A stretch of 64,000 nt of DNA, taken from contig NZ_CP083582.1 in NCBI RefSeq assembly GCF_020091585.1, positions 434,001 to 498,000 of the forward strand. The letters are read 5' to 3'. The notes below the pieces were generated by a model that saw only the letters and a program-made list of their open reading frames with translations, searched no databases and was not told where the DNA came from. The stretch comes from Kovacikia minuta CCNUW1 (GTDB lineage: Bacteria > Cyanobacteriota > Cyanobacteriia > Leptolyngbyales > Leptolyngbyaceae). Positions 9,890 to 19,168 of the stretch are shown here, piece after piece (within the stretch, counting starts at the first letter, position 1; every line of letters begins with the position of its first letter). A program made the position numbers and the translations under genes.

Positions 9890-10954
9890 TTAAGCATGAA
9901 CAGCTAACCACTGGTCAGCCTGCTTACCTACTTCAAAGAAATAGGCGGCATTTTCTTCGGGAGTGTTCGGTAGAATACCATGCCCCAGATTGAGGATGTG
10001 CTTCCGATTCCCCGCTTTGCGGATTGTATCGATAATACGATCGCGAATAAAGTCCTTAGACCCAAACAAGGCACAGGGATCTACATTACCTTGAACGCCA
10101 ACACCTGAACCCAATCTGCGACGGGCATCTGCCATATCCACAGTCCAGTCTACGCTGACAATATCAACACCTGACTGTCCCATCCGCTCCAAAATTCCAG
10201 CACTCCCATTGATGTAAAGAATCAGGGGTGTGTCAGGATGGGTTGCTTTAACCTGCCGGATTACCTGCTGCTGATAGGGTAGGGCAAAAGTGTCATAATC
10301 CTGGGGACTGAGCTGTCCCGCCCAGGAATCAAATAGTTGCACCACTTGAGCGCCAGAATCGATCTGATACCGGACATAAACTGCGATCGCATCTGCGAGC
10401 TTGCTAAGAAATTGATGCAGTATGGCAGGTTCACTAAACGCCATCCGCTTAATCACCGCATAATCTTTAGAGCTTTTGCCTTCAATGGCATAAGCTGCCA
10501 GCGTCCAGGGAGCACCAACAAAGCCCAGCACAGTCGCACGATCGCCCACTTCCCGCCGCAGAATTTGGAGAATCTCACGAATGAATGGCAATGACTCAGC
10601 AGGCTCCAGTGGATGCAGTTGATTGATCTGCTCCAAACTGCGGATCGGTGGGTCGATAACGGGGCCTCGACTTTCAACGATATCGAATGGAATCCCCAAC
10701 CCTGGTAGGGGCGTCAGAATGTCTGAGAAGAGAATGACGCCATCTGGTTGAAATGCCCGGAACGGTTGGAGAGAGATTTCAACTGCCAAATCAACCTTTT
10801 CGGAACGATCGCGAAAGGAAGGATACTGATCCCGCAAGTCCCGATAAACTTTCATATAACGCCCCGCTTGCCGCATCATCCAAACAGGAGGGCGATCCAA
10901 CACTTCACCACGCGCAGCCCTTAACAGGTAGGGAACCTGGGTTGACCCGGTCAT
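9890..10954 (-). CDS. hemE: Uroporphyrinogen decarboxylase
   Basis: Decarboxylates uroporphyrinogen III to coproporphyrinogen III, feeding haem and chlorophyll synthesis. The N-terminus [25 protein letters not shown] holds the PxWxMRQAGR signature with the substrate-clamping arginine; [13 protein letters not shown] (second signature) and the C-terminal [11 protein letters not shown] with its His are also present. At 354 residues it is full length. Single gene, minus strand. Confidence 0.97.
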   Translation of the reverse strand: MTGSTQVPYLLRAARGEVLDRPPVWMMRQAGRYMKVYRDLRDQYPSFRDRSEKVDLAVEISLQPFRAFQPDGVILFSDILTPLPGLGIPFDIVESRGPVIDPPIRSLEQINQLHPLEPAESLPFIREILQILRREVGDRATVLGFVGAPWTLAAYAIEGKSSKDYAVIKRMAFSEPAILHQFLSKLADAIAVYVRYQIDSGAQVVQLFDSWAGQLSPQDYDTFALPYQQQVIRQVKATHPDTPLILYINGSAGILERMGQSGVDIVSVDWTVDMADARRRLGSGVGVQGNVDPCALFGSKDFIRDRIIDTIRKAGNRKHILNLGHGILPNTPEENAAYFFEVGKQADQWLAVHA

Positions 10955-11065
10955 CTCAATCTGTCCTAGTATTTGAGTGCATTTGCTAGCTTACCATCCT
11001 GAGATGACCGTTTAATCAGAGTTTTGAGTTTTAAGTTCTAAGTTCTCAGTTAGCTCTCAGATCCT

Positions 11066-11150
11066 GCCGTAGTGGCAGAAACCGGGTTTCTCGCCCTTAG
11101 TTCAACCTGAAACCCCTGATTTTTTGTTCAGAAACCTGGTTTCTCAGGGC
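11066..11150. repeat. Dispersed repeat with 'agaaaccgggtttct' palindromes
   Basis: Carries cagaaaccgggtttct and an inverted, diverged partner cagaaacctggtttct about 55 bp apart. The same 15-bp palindrome bounds the 102-bp elements at 12.5 kb and 38.1 kb, so this is a diverged relative. Located upstream of hemE. Confidence 0.7.
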
Positions 11151-11225
11151 TTGTTGAGAATGGTGCAAGATCGTCAGTAGCTTCTTAACTCAAAACTTAA
11201 AACTCATAACTCATACCCCTTTTAA

Positions 11226-12365
11226 TCACTTCACCAAACAAACTCCACCGATCGATACGGTACATTCAGGTGCAGGCTTTCTAGCGGGATCTAAAGCACC
11301 AGTGGAGGCATTGTAGGTATATTCTCCAGCCGTCACCACGCGGTTTGGATTCGCGCAATAGACGTAACTTTGGTTGCCTTCTGGAAAGGAAACGACGACC
11401 AAAGAATTTCTGGCAGCAGGACAGTTATCCAAAACTCTTAGTCCGTAATCATTCTGAAGAATTTGTCTCCGACTGTCGGGTTGTTGGGGCGTGGTAGGCG
11501 TGGTAGGCGTGGTAGGTGTTTGGGCGGCAGTCGTGGGAACCAACTCATCCGTATTGACGTTATAGCGGTAGGTTCCAGCTCTAACAAAACGGGTTGGGGT
11601 GGCACAATAGGTGTAGTCCCTGCCATCTTGAGGATCGGTCAGCGTGATCTGGGCGACCGACGTTGCAGGAGATGGACAACGTTCCAGAACATTGACCTGT
11701 AGCCGCTGTGCCAACAAATCTCGGCGGCTATCGAGCAGCGTAATCCGTCTGTTCGTTTCATCATAGGTATATTGTCCTGGCTCGATATCTCGTGTGCATC
11801 GCTCCTCCGCACCGATTTTGATCCGAGCAACGTTGGGAACTCCACAACCAATGACTCTCAGGCGCAAAACATCGGTCATGACCTGATCTGCTTGAGAAAC
11901 CTGAGAAGTTGGTGTGGGAGAACTCAGTCCTGCAACCGACAAAGTATATCGTCCGCGAGTATTATTTCGACCCAGCACCAGCAGCCTGTAAGTACCAGAT
12001 GTCGGAACCCGATAGCGAAGAAGATTCAAAGTTGCATCGTAGCCGACCTGTTTACCGGTTGGTGAAAGCAAAACCAGGATGGGTTTCAGGGCACTGCCAT
12101 CTTCCGGGTCAACGGAAATTTCAATGCTGTCGCCTCGCTTGGCTACGAACGTATACTGAACTCCTCTAGCAGTTTGGGAGGGTGCCCCTGAAACAGACTG
12201 GTTTCTAAAACTGTAGTTAGGAGAAGCATTTTGCACATATCCACTGACGTTATCTCCATCTTTCAGGGCAGTTTGGGCATTGGAAAAATTTGCGATCGCC
12301 CCTAATACCATCATGGTTGCCATTGCTGTTGCTGCAACCCTGCTAAACCCATCTCGAGTCATCAT
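11226..12365 (-). CDS. Secreted protein: PPC-like domain plus three Cys-containing repeats
   Basis: Function unknown. Residues 1-30 are a clear signal peptide (two Met, hydrophobic ATAMATMMVLGAIA, cleavage after SNA). Residues about 35-148 resemble a bacterial pre-peptidase C-terminal (PPC) beta-sandwich: GDSIEISVDPEDGSALKPIL, then SGTYRLLVLG and GRYTLSVAGL. The rest has three diverged repeats of about 65 residues, each with a leading (L/V)RV(L)..C, a second Cys, and a closing GxYTYN/GTYRYN turn. A Thr/Pro linker (TPTTPTTPTTP) separates repeats two and three. Probably exported and beta-rich, with paired cysteines. No operon partner. Confidence 0.8.
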   Translation of the reverse strand: MMTRDGFSRVAATAMATMMVLGAIANFSNAQTALKDGDNVSGYVQNASPNYSFRNQSVSGAPSQTARGVQYTFVAKRGDSIEISVDPEDGSALKPILVLLSPTGKQVGYDATLNLLRYRVPTSGTYRLLVLGRNNTRGRYTLSVAGLSSPTPTSQVSQADQVMTDVLRLRVIGCGVPNVARIKIGAEERCTRDIEPGQYTYDETNRRITLLDSRRDLLAQRLQVNVLERCPSPATSVAQITLTDPQDGRDYTYCATPTRFVRAGTYRYNVNTDELVPTTAAQTPTTPTTPTTPQQPDSRRQILQNDYGLRVLDNCPAARNSLVVVSFPEGNQSYVYCANPNRVVTAGEYTYNASTGALDPARKPAPECTVSIGGVCLVK

Positions 12366-12531
12366 TTCTAAACTCCCAGAACGACGAACTACTTTTTTTT
12401 AGTATTGCCAACTAGAGTATTACAGCGACGGCTTCTAGTTGAAGAGTCAACACTATTTCAAACCAGATTTCGATCGCTGCAAAAAATCTGAAATAACGCT
12501 TTAAAGACGCTGGGTGGATCAAACAGTTCCT

Positions 12532-12633
12532 AGAGCGCCGGTACAGAAACCGGGTTTCTTCTGTGAGATGCTCAAGTTTCGTTGAATATCCTCACCAGAA
12601 ACCCGGTTTCTCGAAATACTGTACCGATGCTCT
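12532..12633. repeat. 102-bp MITE-like element, copy A
   Basis: Ends are near-inverted: agagcgccggtacag at the left and ctgtaccgatgctct at the right. Inside are two 'agaaaccgggtttct' palindromes in inverted positions. An inverted copy of identical length lies at 38110-38211. No coding capacity. Confidence 0.85.
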
Positions 12634-12717
12634 AGAGTGCCGTTCAAGAAAGGCGATCGATGCTCTATCGATGCTCTAAAGATGATTTATTCCCTGCCCC
12701 TTCACCTGCGCCAAAAG

Positions 12718-12751
12718 CCAAAAAGCCTGGAAAACCGACTCAGGCTTTCCA
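12718..12751 (-). terminator. Probable terminator of ndhD
   Basis: On the minus strand AAAGCCTG and CAGGCTTTTT flank an 11-nt loop, ending in a run of T, about 40 bp after the ndhD stop. Confidence 0.7.
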
Positions 12752-12789
12752 GACTTTGCAGTTACAAGGAACAGTAAACTTGCCAGAAC

Positions 12790-14394
12790 CTATTTCACAA
12801 TCCCCAACAACTCATTAGAAACAACCTTCGGCAATTGAGGAGCTGTGGAAATTTGAGAAAACACCGGGACAGGCTGTTGAGCAACCGTAGAAACCACTGC
12901 ACGGGCATGGGCAGCTACCTGCTCGGTTTTTGCATCGTAGGTTTGAGTTAACAACTTGGGATAAAGCCCCACCCCGATCACAGGAATCAGCAAACAAGCC
13001 GTAATAAAGACTTCACGAGGTTTTGCATCCCACATTGGATGATGCTTCAGATCCAATTTTTCTTGCCCATAAAACATTTCGCGAAGCATGGAGAGCAAGT
13101 AAACGGGAGTCAGGATCAGCCCAACGGCTGATAGCAAAACCACCACAGTCTTAAAGGTAGATGTGTAGGAATCACTCGTTGCCAACCCCAGGAAAACTTC
13201 CAGTTCACCCGCAAAACCACTCATTCCAGGCAAAGCTAGAGATGCCATTGAACCGATCGTGAACAGAGCAAAAACTGTTGGCATCGATTTGGCAAGCCCA
13301 CCCATTTTTTCCAACATAAGCGTATGGGTACGCTCGTAAGTAACCCCAGAAAGAAAGAACAGTGCCGCAGCGATCAACCCGTGGGAAACCATCTGGAGAA
13401 CTGCGCCATTCAGTCCTAAATCAGTATAGGAAGCAATTCCCAGCAAAACGAATCCCATATGGGAAATAGAAGAGTATGCCATCCGTCGCTTTAGATTACG
13501 CTGAGCGAAAGAAACTAATGCGCCGTAAACAATGTTGACGACTCCAAGAATTGCCAACATGGGTGCGAAGTAGAAATGGGCATCGGTCAACATTTCTACG
13601 TTCATCCGGATGAGCGCATAACCCCCCATTTTCAGTAACACCCCTGCCAAAATCATGGAAACGGGTGCAGAAGCTTCGCCATGGGCATCAGGCAACCAGG
13701 TATGAAGCGGAAAGATTGGCAGCTTGACGCCGTAGGCAATGATGAGGGCAGCATAAACCAGCAGTTCGAACGTCAACGAGTAATCCTTCAGACCCAGTTC
13801 CCGCATATCGAAGGTGACGTTGCCACCGTAGAACGCCATCGCCAGAGCTGCCACCAGGATAAAAATAGAGCCGATCGCGGTGTAGAGAATAAACTTGGTT
13901 GCCGCATACAGCCGTTTGGGTCCGCCCCAAATGGAAATCAGGATATAAACCGGAACCAACTCTAATTCCCACATCAGGAAAAACAGAAGGATATCCTGAG
14001 CGCAAAACACACCAATCTGAGCGCTGTACATCGCCAGCATCAGAAAGTAGAAGAGACGGGGCTTATGGGTTACCTGCCAGGCGGCAAACATGGACAGTGT
14101 AGAAATTAGACCCGCCAATAGAACCAGTGGCATTGAGATGCCATCAACGGCTAAGGACCAGTTCAAGCCCAGCTGAGGAACCCAGGCGTAGGTTTCACTG
14201 AGTTGAAAGTTGGGATTACGAAAGTCGTAATTATGCCAGAAAGCATAAATTGTCAGTGCAAAATCGATCAAACCTACTGACAGTGCATACCAGCGAACCG
14301 TTTTACCTTGCTTATCGGGGAGTACTGGAATCAGGAGGGAAGCCACCAGGGGCAGCAGGGTAATTGTCGTTAACCAAGGAAAATGAGTGCTCAT
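12790..14394 (-). CDS. ndhD: NAD(P)H-quinone oxidoreductase chain 4
   Basis: Membrane-arm, proton-pumping subunit of cyanobacterial NDH-1 (respiration and cyclic electron flow). 534 residues from the ATG at 14394 ([10 protein letters not shown]), which matches the family better than a start four codons upstream. About 14 membrane segments; the conserved Glu in [16 protein letters not shown] and Lys in helices such as [21 protein letters not shown] are present, as expected for the antiporter-like core. It looks like the NdhD1/NdhD2 (respiratory) type rather than the CO2-uptake NdhD3/4, but that assignment is inference. It stands alone without ndhF. Confidence 0.96.
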   Translation of the reverse strand: MSTHFPWLTTITLLPLVASLLIPVLPDKQGKTVRWYALSVGLIDFALTIYAFWHNYDFRNPNFQLSETYAWVPQLGLNWSLAVDGISMPLVLLAGLISTLSMFAAWQVTHKPRLFYFLMLAMYSAQIGVFCAQDILLFFLMWELELVPVYILISIWGGPKRLYAATKFILYTAIGSIFILVAALAMAFYGGNVTFDMRELGLKDYSLTFELLVYAALIIAYGVKLPIFPLHTWLPDAHGEASAPVSMILAGVLLKMGGYALIRMNVEMLTDAHFYFAPMLAILGVVNIVYGALVSFAQRNLKRRMAYSSISHMGFVLLGIASYTDLGLNGAVLQMVSHGLIAAALFFLSGVTYERTHTLMLEKMGGLAKSMPTVFALFTIGSMASLALPGMSGFAGELEVFLGLATSDSYTSTFKTVVVLLSAVGLILTPVYLLSMLREMFYGQEKLDLKHHPMWDAKPREVFITACLLIPVIGVGLYPKLLTQTYDAKTEQVAAHARAVVSTVAQQPVPVFSQISTAPQLPKVVSNELLGIVK

Positions 14395-14755
14395 CTTGAC
14401 ACACAAGGGGCGTGGGATTTAAGCGGGTTAGAAGCACCAAACTCGTAACAGTGGAGTGCTTCGAACTGGGTGAGGATTATTACCTATCAACTATGCTACC
14501 CCAATTTATTAAGAAAAATTAACTTGTGCCATAGAAGTGTGTCACTTCTTGAATAGATATTTACAATCAAAAGCTTTTAAATCAGGTCGATTTAGGAGGG
14601 AAATCTTACCTATCATAGGATTTGCGGTGCAAAACCTATGGCAAGCGATCGCCTCCTGTTATGACTTTTTCTATGGTTTTGTTGCGAAACCCTGAAAGAT
14701 GGTTCCTTTCCGCTACAGTAATGAGTTGGATTGTATGCTTCAGTCGCCACTCGCC
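14395..14755. other. Divergent intergenic region, ndhD / hypothetical protein
   Basis: 361 bp. It must carry both promoters. A short inverted repeat (cataggatttg / caaaacctatg) lies near 14615-14640 and a HIP1 site follows. Nothing else stands out. Confidence 0.45.
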
Positions 14756-15271
14756 ATGCCAAAGTTTCGGGATATAGTCGCCTGGCAGCAAGCAGAGATT
14801 TTGATGCAGCCTGCTTTTATTCGGCTGATTGACAATATTCGGAAGCAGCTTGAAGAGTCCGTTTGGACAGGTACATACGAAGATATTGAGGTCTGGGCTG
14901 AGGGAATTAGCGACGAGACAAAATTTAGGGTGAAACAACTTCAAGCAGAACTTGAAAATGCACCTCCTGATCAAGCCCCAGAAATTGAAGCGGCTTTAGC
15001 CCATTTGCCTGCTCCTTACCCAGGCTACCAACTCCGTCTGGAGCATCAAGGTCACCAGGTGACTTTTGAAGTATGGAGCCTGTGCTACCAAATTTGTTTT
15101 CAGGATTACGACACTGCTAGCGGCACCTCGCAATCCTTCAGCCAAGCTGAGTCGCAGGGAGTGACGGTTGACCCCAAACTGTTGGATGCAACCGGCGACA
15201 TTGACTGGGATTATTTGGATCAGAAAACCCGCCAATTGGTAGAGCAAATTTTCGCGACCCTGCCAAGTTGA
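14756..15271 (+). CDS. Conserved hypothetical protein
   Basis: A soluble protein of 171 residues from ATG 14756 (MPKFRDIVAWQQAEILMQ); the longer form from 14699 adds residues that do not look like a mature N-terminus. Mostly helical first half with EDIEVWAEGISDETKFRVKQL, then an alpha/beta part with PYPGYQLRLEHQGHQVTFEVWSLCYQICFQDYD. I do not recognise a functional domain. Conservation among cyanobacteria is an impression only. Separate from ygfZ, 129 bp downstream. Confidence 0.65.
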   Translation: MPKFRDIVAWQQAEILMQPAFIRLIDNIRKQLEESVWTGTYEDIEVWAEGISDETKFRVKQLQAELENAPPDQAPEIEAALAHLPAPYPGYQLRLEHQGHQVTFEVWSLCYQICFQDYDTASGTSQSFSQAESQGVTVDPKLLDATGDIDWDYLDQKTRQLVEQIFATLPS

Positions 15272-15400
15272 GGGGAGTAGGTGGTAGGTGTCAGGGAAAG
15301 GATAAAAGATGAAAATTGACATCATCTCCTCACCCCACGCCCCACACCCCACACCCTCCCATACGGTAAGCTGAAAGCCAGAAGCGGATGATTTAGGACT

Positions 15401-16471
15401 ATGGCTGAAAATTTGCGGGATGCTCAGGTACAGGATCAAGCCACGTTTGAACCGGATTTGAACGTGCCAGTAAGTTTTGGCAATGACGACGCTGCACTCA
15501 GGGCCGCAAAGGGGGGGGTAGCATTATGCGATCGTTCCCATTGGGGACGGATTCAGGTTTTGGACAGCGATCGCCTCTCCTTCCTGCACAACCAGAGCAC
15601 CAATGACTTCAACAGTTTGAAACCGGGGCAGGGGTGCGACACGATATTCGTTACCTCAACCGCCCGCCCAATCGACCTGGCAACTGCTTACGTCATGGAA
15701 GAGGAAATCCTGGTTCTGATTTCTCCGACCCGTCGCGAGAAAATCATGACCTGGCTCGATCGCTATATTTTCTTTGGGGATAAGGTCAAACTTGAAGATG
15801 TCACCGATCAAACGGCGATGTTTAGTCTGATGGGTTCAGAAAGTAAGGCTTTGCTGGAAACATTGGGGATAGCAGGAATTTTTGACCAACCCTATGCCAC
15901 CCATAAAGAATATAAGCTGGCAGATCAAAATGTGCGGATTGCCGTAGGAAGTGGCCTGACACTACCAGGATATACGCTGATTGTGGGTATAGAAGGGGCA
16001 GCAGCCCTCTGGCAAGCTTTAAGGCAGGCGGGAGCAATTCCTTTCGGCGATCGTGTCTGGGAACGCCTTCGAATTGAGCAGGGTCGTCCTGCCCCTGATC
16101 GAGAACTTACAGAAGATTACAATGCTGTCGAAGCCTGTCTGTGGCAGGCTATCTCCATTAATAAAGGATGCTATATCGGACAGGAAACGATCGCCCGTCT
16201 CGACACCTACAAGGGGGTCAAACAACAAATCTGGGGTATTCACTTAAATGGTGCGATCGATCCCGGCACCATCATCACGCTTGAAGATGACAAGGTTGGT
16301 GTTCTGACCAGCCTCACCGAAACCGAGCAAGGAGCATTCGGGCTGGGGTACATCCGCACGAAGGCAGGGGGCGCAGGACTCAAGGTGAAAGTGGGAAATC
16401 GGGAAGGGGAAGTGGTAGAAGTTCCCTTTTTGAAGCGAGATCGAGCAGTGGATACGGTTTCAGCCGGATAA
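15401..16471 (+). CDS. ygfZ: Folate-binding YgfZ-type protein (GcvT fold)
   Basis: YgfZ/COG0354 proteins use folate and help repair or assemble Fe-S enzymes, including tRNA-modifying MiaB. The hallmark K-G-C-Y-x-G-Q-E is present as KGCYIGQETIARL near residue 255, with the active Cys. The N-terminal half has FLHNQSTNDFNSLKPGQG, typical of GcvT-like folds; a C-terminal beta barrel ends the protein. At 356 residues it is the usual size for the bacterial form. The 3' end overlaps the convergent wzz-like gene by 12 bp. Confidence 0.9.
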   Translation: MAENLRDAQVQDQATFEPDLNVPVSFGNDDAALRAAKGGVALCDRSHWGRIQVLDSDRLSFLHNQSTNDFNSLKPGQGCDTIFVTSTARPIDLATAYVMEEEILVLISPTRREKIMTWLDRYIFFGDKVKLEDVTDQTAMFSLMGSESKALLETLGIAGIFDQPYATHKEYKLADQNVRIAVGSGLTLPGYTLIVGIEGAAALWQALRQAGAIPFGDRVWERLRIEQGRPAPDRELTEDYNAVEACLWQAISINKGCYIGQETIARLDTYKGVKQQIWGIHLNGAIDPGTIITLEDDKVGVLTSLTETEQGAFGLGYIRTKAGGAGLKVKVGNREGEVVEVPFLKRDRAVDTVSAG

Positions 16472-17878
16472 TTTGTATCGATGTAGAAAATACCTGGCAG
16501 CAGCCGTCTTACGGAACCAGAACCCTAATAGAACCAGGGTTGACACCAGGGAAAGCAGGAGAGCAATCCTGAAATAGGGCTGACGCCGGGGGACAATTCC
16601 TGTTTCAGGTAGGTCTGGGTCCGCAACTAACTGAATCGGTGGATAGGAACCAAAAATATCTCCCGTACTGGCATCCAAACCCGCCAACCTGGATGAGAAA
16701 ACGGATTCTTCGATTTTCATGTTTCGGTTCAGCGCATCCAAATATTGGCTATTTTGCGCCATTACATTGAGCCGATTCTCCAAATAGTTTAGTTGCCGAT
16801 CCAATTCTTGAATCCGGGCAGTCAGCCCTTCCTGCTCCGTTTGATTGGTCACAATTGCCTTAAATAGACTTTCCCGCGCTGTCTCTGTTTGAGCACTACT
16901 ACCAAGATTCAGTTGGGCCATCGCCGTCGCATCTAAGGCACGTCCCAGTATGGCTTGCGCCCGTGCCTGGAGGGCCTGCTGGATGGCTGCTTGTTTCGCT
17001 GTCTCCCGCACAACCAGAGGATGATTGGGTCCAAACTTAACGGATAGATCTGTCAGTTTCGCAGTTGACTCACTGTACTGTTGCAAGTACTGCTGAAACA
17101 GAGCATCTGCGCGCAAGGTAAATGCATCCGCAGCCAACCGAGAAGTAACATTCAGGTTTGCAGCTAACTGACGTGCTCGTGTACTGGCATCCTGCTGTTG
17201 AGCAGCAATTTCAGCCCTAATTCGGCGCAACGTTTCAATGTTGCTGGCAAGCTGATCGAGTTGATCTTTTGATGCAAGTCCAGCTTTAACCTTATAGTCA
17301 GAAAGCCGCAGTTGAGCCGTTTCCAGTTTTTTGCGGGAAATTCGGAGCGCATTTTCAAACCCTGCCTGTTCTTCCTCTGCTTGTTGCAACCGCAACTGCG
17401 TCAACCGTTCTTGAAGGGCTTCATGGAGGGCATAGGCTTTTTTCTGCGCTTCTTCCCGGGTTGAGCCGGAAATTGCAAAATTCATCAGTGCGGTTCCCTC
17501 AACCAGCTCAACTTGAGGTTTGCCAAATTGATCCGCAGTGATGCCAACTTTGGCAGCCGCAGCTTTGCGAACCGTATCCGTGGTGGCGATGATCTTATAG
17601 CTGGTTTTGATATCCGATTCCCGAATTAAGGGAGGTTTTGCCTGGGAAGCAGAAACTCCCTGGGATAAAGCATAATCAGGGTTCCTCCCTTCCTTTCCCA
17701 GCAGCAACACCGACCATTGACTGGTGTAGACCTGAGGGGAATCTTTGAGCAGAAAAAGGGTGATTCCCCAAATTAGAGCATTGATGGCAATTCCCACAGA
17801 TAAATACCGCAATCCGCGTTGCCGATCGGCTGAGGATGCTAAGGCTGCTGGCGAAATGGGAGGAAACTCATTCGTCAT
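16460..17878 (-). CDS. Wzz/polysaccharide co-polymerase-like membrane protein
   Basis: Predicted chain-length regulator for exported polysaccharide. One membrane helix near residues 28-48 (YLSVGIAINALIWGITLFLL) and a second near the C-terminus (FRIALLLSLVSTLVLLGFWF) bracket a large, coiled-coil-rich periplasmic domain (residues 60-430, many heptads of Gln/Ala/Leu). That topology is the Wzz/PCP pattern. The second helix is preceded by PETGIVPRRQPYFR, close to the Pro-rich motif seen in PCPs. No cytoplasmic tyrosine-kinase domain follows. The start overlaps the wza-like stop by 4 bp (ATGA), so the pair is an operon. Confidence 0.82.
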   Translation of the reverse strand: MTNEFPPISPAALASSADRQRGLRYLSVGIAINALIWGITLFLLKDSPQVYTSQWSVLLLGKEGRNPDYALSQGVSASQAKPPLIRESDIKTSYKIIATTDTVRKAAAAKVGITADQFGKPQVELVEGTALMNFAISGSTREEAQKKAYALHEALQERLTQLRLQQAEEEQAGFENALRISRKKLETAQLRLSDYKVKAGLASKDQLDQLASNIETLRRIRAEIAAQQQDASTRARQLAANLNVTSRLAADAFTLRADALFQQYLQQYSESTAKLTDLSVKFGPNHPLVVRETAKQAAIQQALQARAQAILGRALDATAMAQLNLGSSAQTETARESLFKAIVTNQTEQEGLTARIQELDRQLNYLENRLNVMAQNSQYLDALNRNMKIEESVFSSRLAGLDASTGDIFGSYPPIQLVADPDLPETGIVPRRQPYFRIALLLSLVSTLVLLGFWFRKTAAARYFLHRYKLSG

Positions 17879-18966
17879 TCCTGAAACAACCTCGGAATCA
17901 AGGAGAAGGGAAAAATAATGCTCCCGATGATGCTGAGAACCTTAGAAATATTTGTGACAGTTGAATCGTAACAAACCACACCGTCCTGTGGCATGAGAAA
18001 GGGATTCTCATTTTCATTCCGGGTACGTTTTAGCAGGTCCTCTACCGGACGGTCAATCACACTGGTTTGCCCGGTCAAACGATCGGTGCGAACCAGAACT
18101 GCCTTACGCTTCGCATTTACCCGTGCCCCACCCGCACAACCTGCGGCAATGACTGCCTGCGAAAAACGGGTGCCGTACTCCAATTGAACGATCTGTCCTC
18201 CCTTTCCCAGATTGGGCGTTGTGGGAACGGTCAAATTAGAGAGATAGATAGGAATTTCAGAGGGGGTGAGCTGAGAAGGGCGAACTAGCTCATTTTGAGG
18301 AATGGTCACCGCCGGAACAAAGACCCGATCGCCCGCAACTAAGGGCATATCTGGAACAGGCTGCCCCGTAAAAGTTCCAGAAAGGTCAAAGGTTTTTACC
18401 TGTTTACCCCGAATCAGTTGAACCGTGTGCAAAGCCGCCGTAGGCTTGATGCCACCCGCCTGCCGAATTGCATTGGTTAAATAGCGACCTGCTGGATTTT
18501 CGCCCGTGATCACCTCTTGTTGTGCCTGATTCTGGAACGAAGCGGTTTGAGTACTCTCCGTCGGAGCCGGAATTAACACTCGACCGGGTTGAAAGATCTC
18601 TCCAGAGACCGTCACCTGAACGGGTGCCCACTGGACTACTTTAACGCTCAAATCGAGAAATTCGGGTCGGAAAAATCCTTTTTTCACCAGCGCTTCCGCC
18701 AATTCTTTTTCGACCTGAGCAACTTCCAGCCCAGCGGCAGGACGGGGTTCCAGGAAAGGAATTTGCAACGTTCCATTCTGATCAACTTCGTATACACCGC
18801 TGATCCGAAAGCGACTATCCTGAGGAAGTTCATCGTCCAGCGGAGTCAACACCCGGATACGATCGCCCGGTGATAGCGGCAAGGCCCAACTGGGAAACCC
18901 TGCACTTGCCATCCATACCGTTGCAACCAGTACGAAGATCGGGGACTTTCTAATTAACATTATCAC
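17875..18966 (-). CDS. Polysaccharide export protein, Wza/SLBB type
   Basis: Outer-membrane or periplasmic polysaccharide export component. Signal peptide at residues 1-28 (FVLVATVWMASAGFPSWA). A Poly_export domain follows: LSPGDRIRVLTPLDDELPQDSRFRISGVYEVDQNGTLQIPFL, then two SLBB-like stretches (VQVTVSGEIFQPGRVLIP; later AVIAAGCAGGARVNAKR). 363 residues is typical. No lipobox Cys after the signal, unlike E. coli Wza. Translationally coupled to the wzz-like gene downstream. Confidence 0.87.
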   Translation of the reverse strand: MIMLIRKSPIFVLVATVWMASAGFPSWALPLSPGDRIRVLTPLDDELPQDSRFRISGVYEVDQNGTLQIPFLEPRPAAGLEVAQVEKELAEALVKKGFFRPEFLDLSVKVVQWAPVQVTVSGEIFQPGRVLIPAPTESTQTASFQNQAQQEVITGENPAGRYLTNAIRQAGGIKPTAALHTVQLIRGKQVKTFDLSGTFTGQPVPDMPLVAGDRVFVPAVTIPQNELVRPSQLTPSEIPIYLSNLTVPTTPNLGKGGQIVQLEYGTRFSQAVIAAGCAGGARVNAKRKAVLVRTDRLTGQTSVIDRPVEDLLKRTRNENENPFLMPQDGVVCYDSTVTNISKVLSIIGSIIFPFSLIPRLFQE

Positions 18967-19168
18967 TTCAGTTTCTTACTGGAGTTTAGCTGATTCGCTA
19001 AACAAACGATGCAAGGATACGATAGAGACATTAATTATGAATATTCAATGAATTTGAGCGGCAACAGGAAGAAAATTACTAATTTAACCTTATGAGCATA
19101 GAGACGCAGAGAAAAAGGTGTGTGTTCTCCGCCGTCTCTGTAAAAGCTAAACCCCTTCCAGCTCAAGC

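Larger units (their letters stand above)
12366..12789. other. Intergenic region between ndhD and the secreted protein gene
   Basis: 424 bp with no gene. It holds the promoter side of the secreted protein (12366-12500), a 102-bp MITE-like repeat at 12532-12633, two extra copies of 'gatgctct', and the ndhD terminator. Confidence 0.7.
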
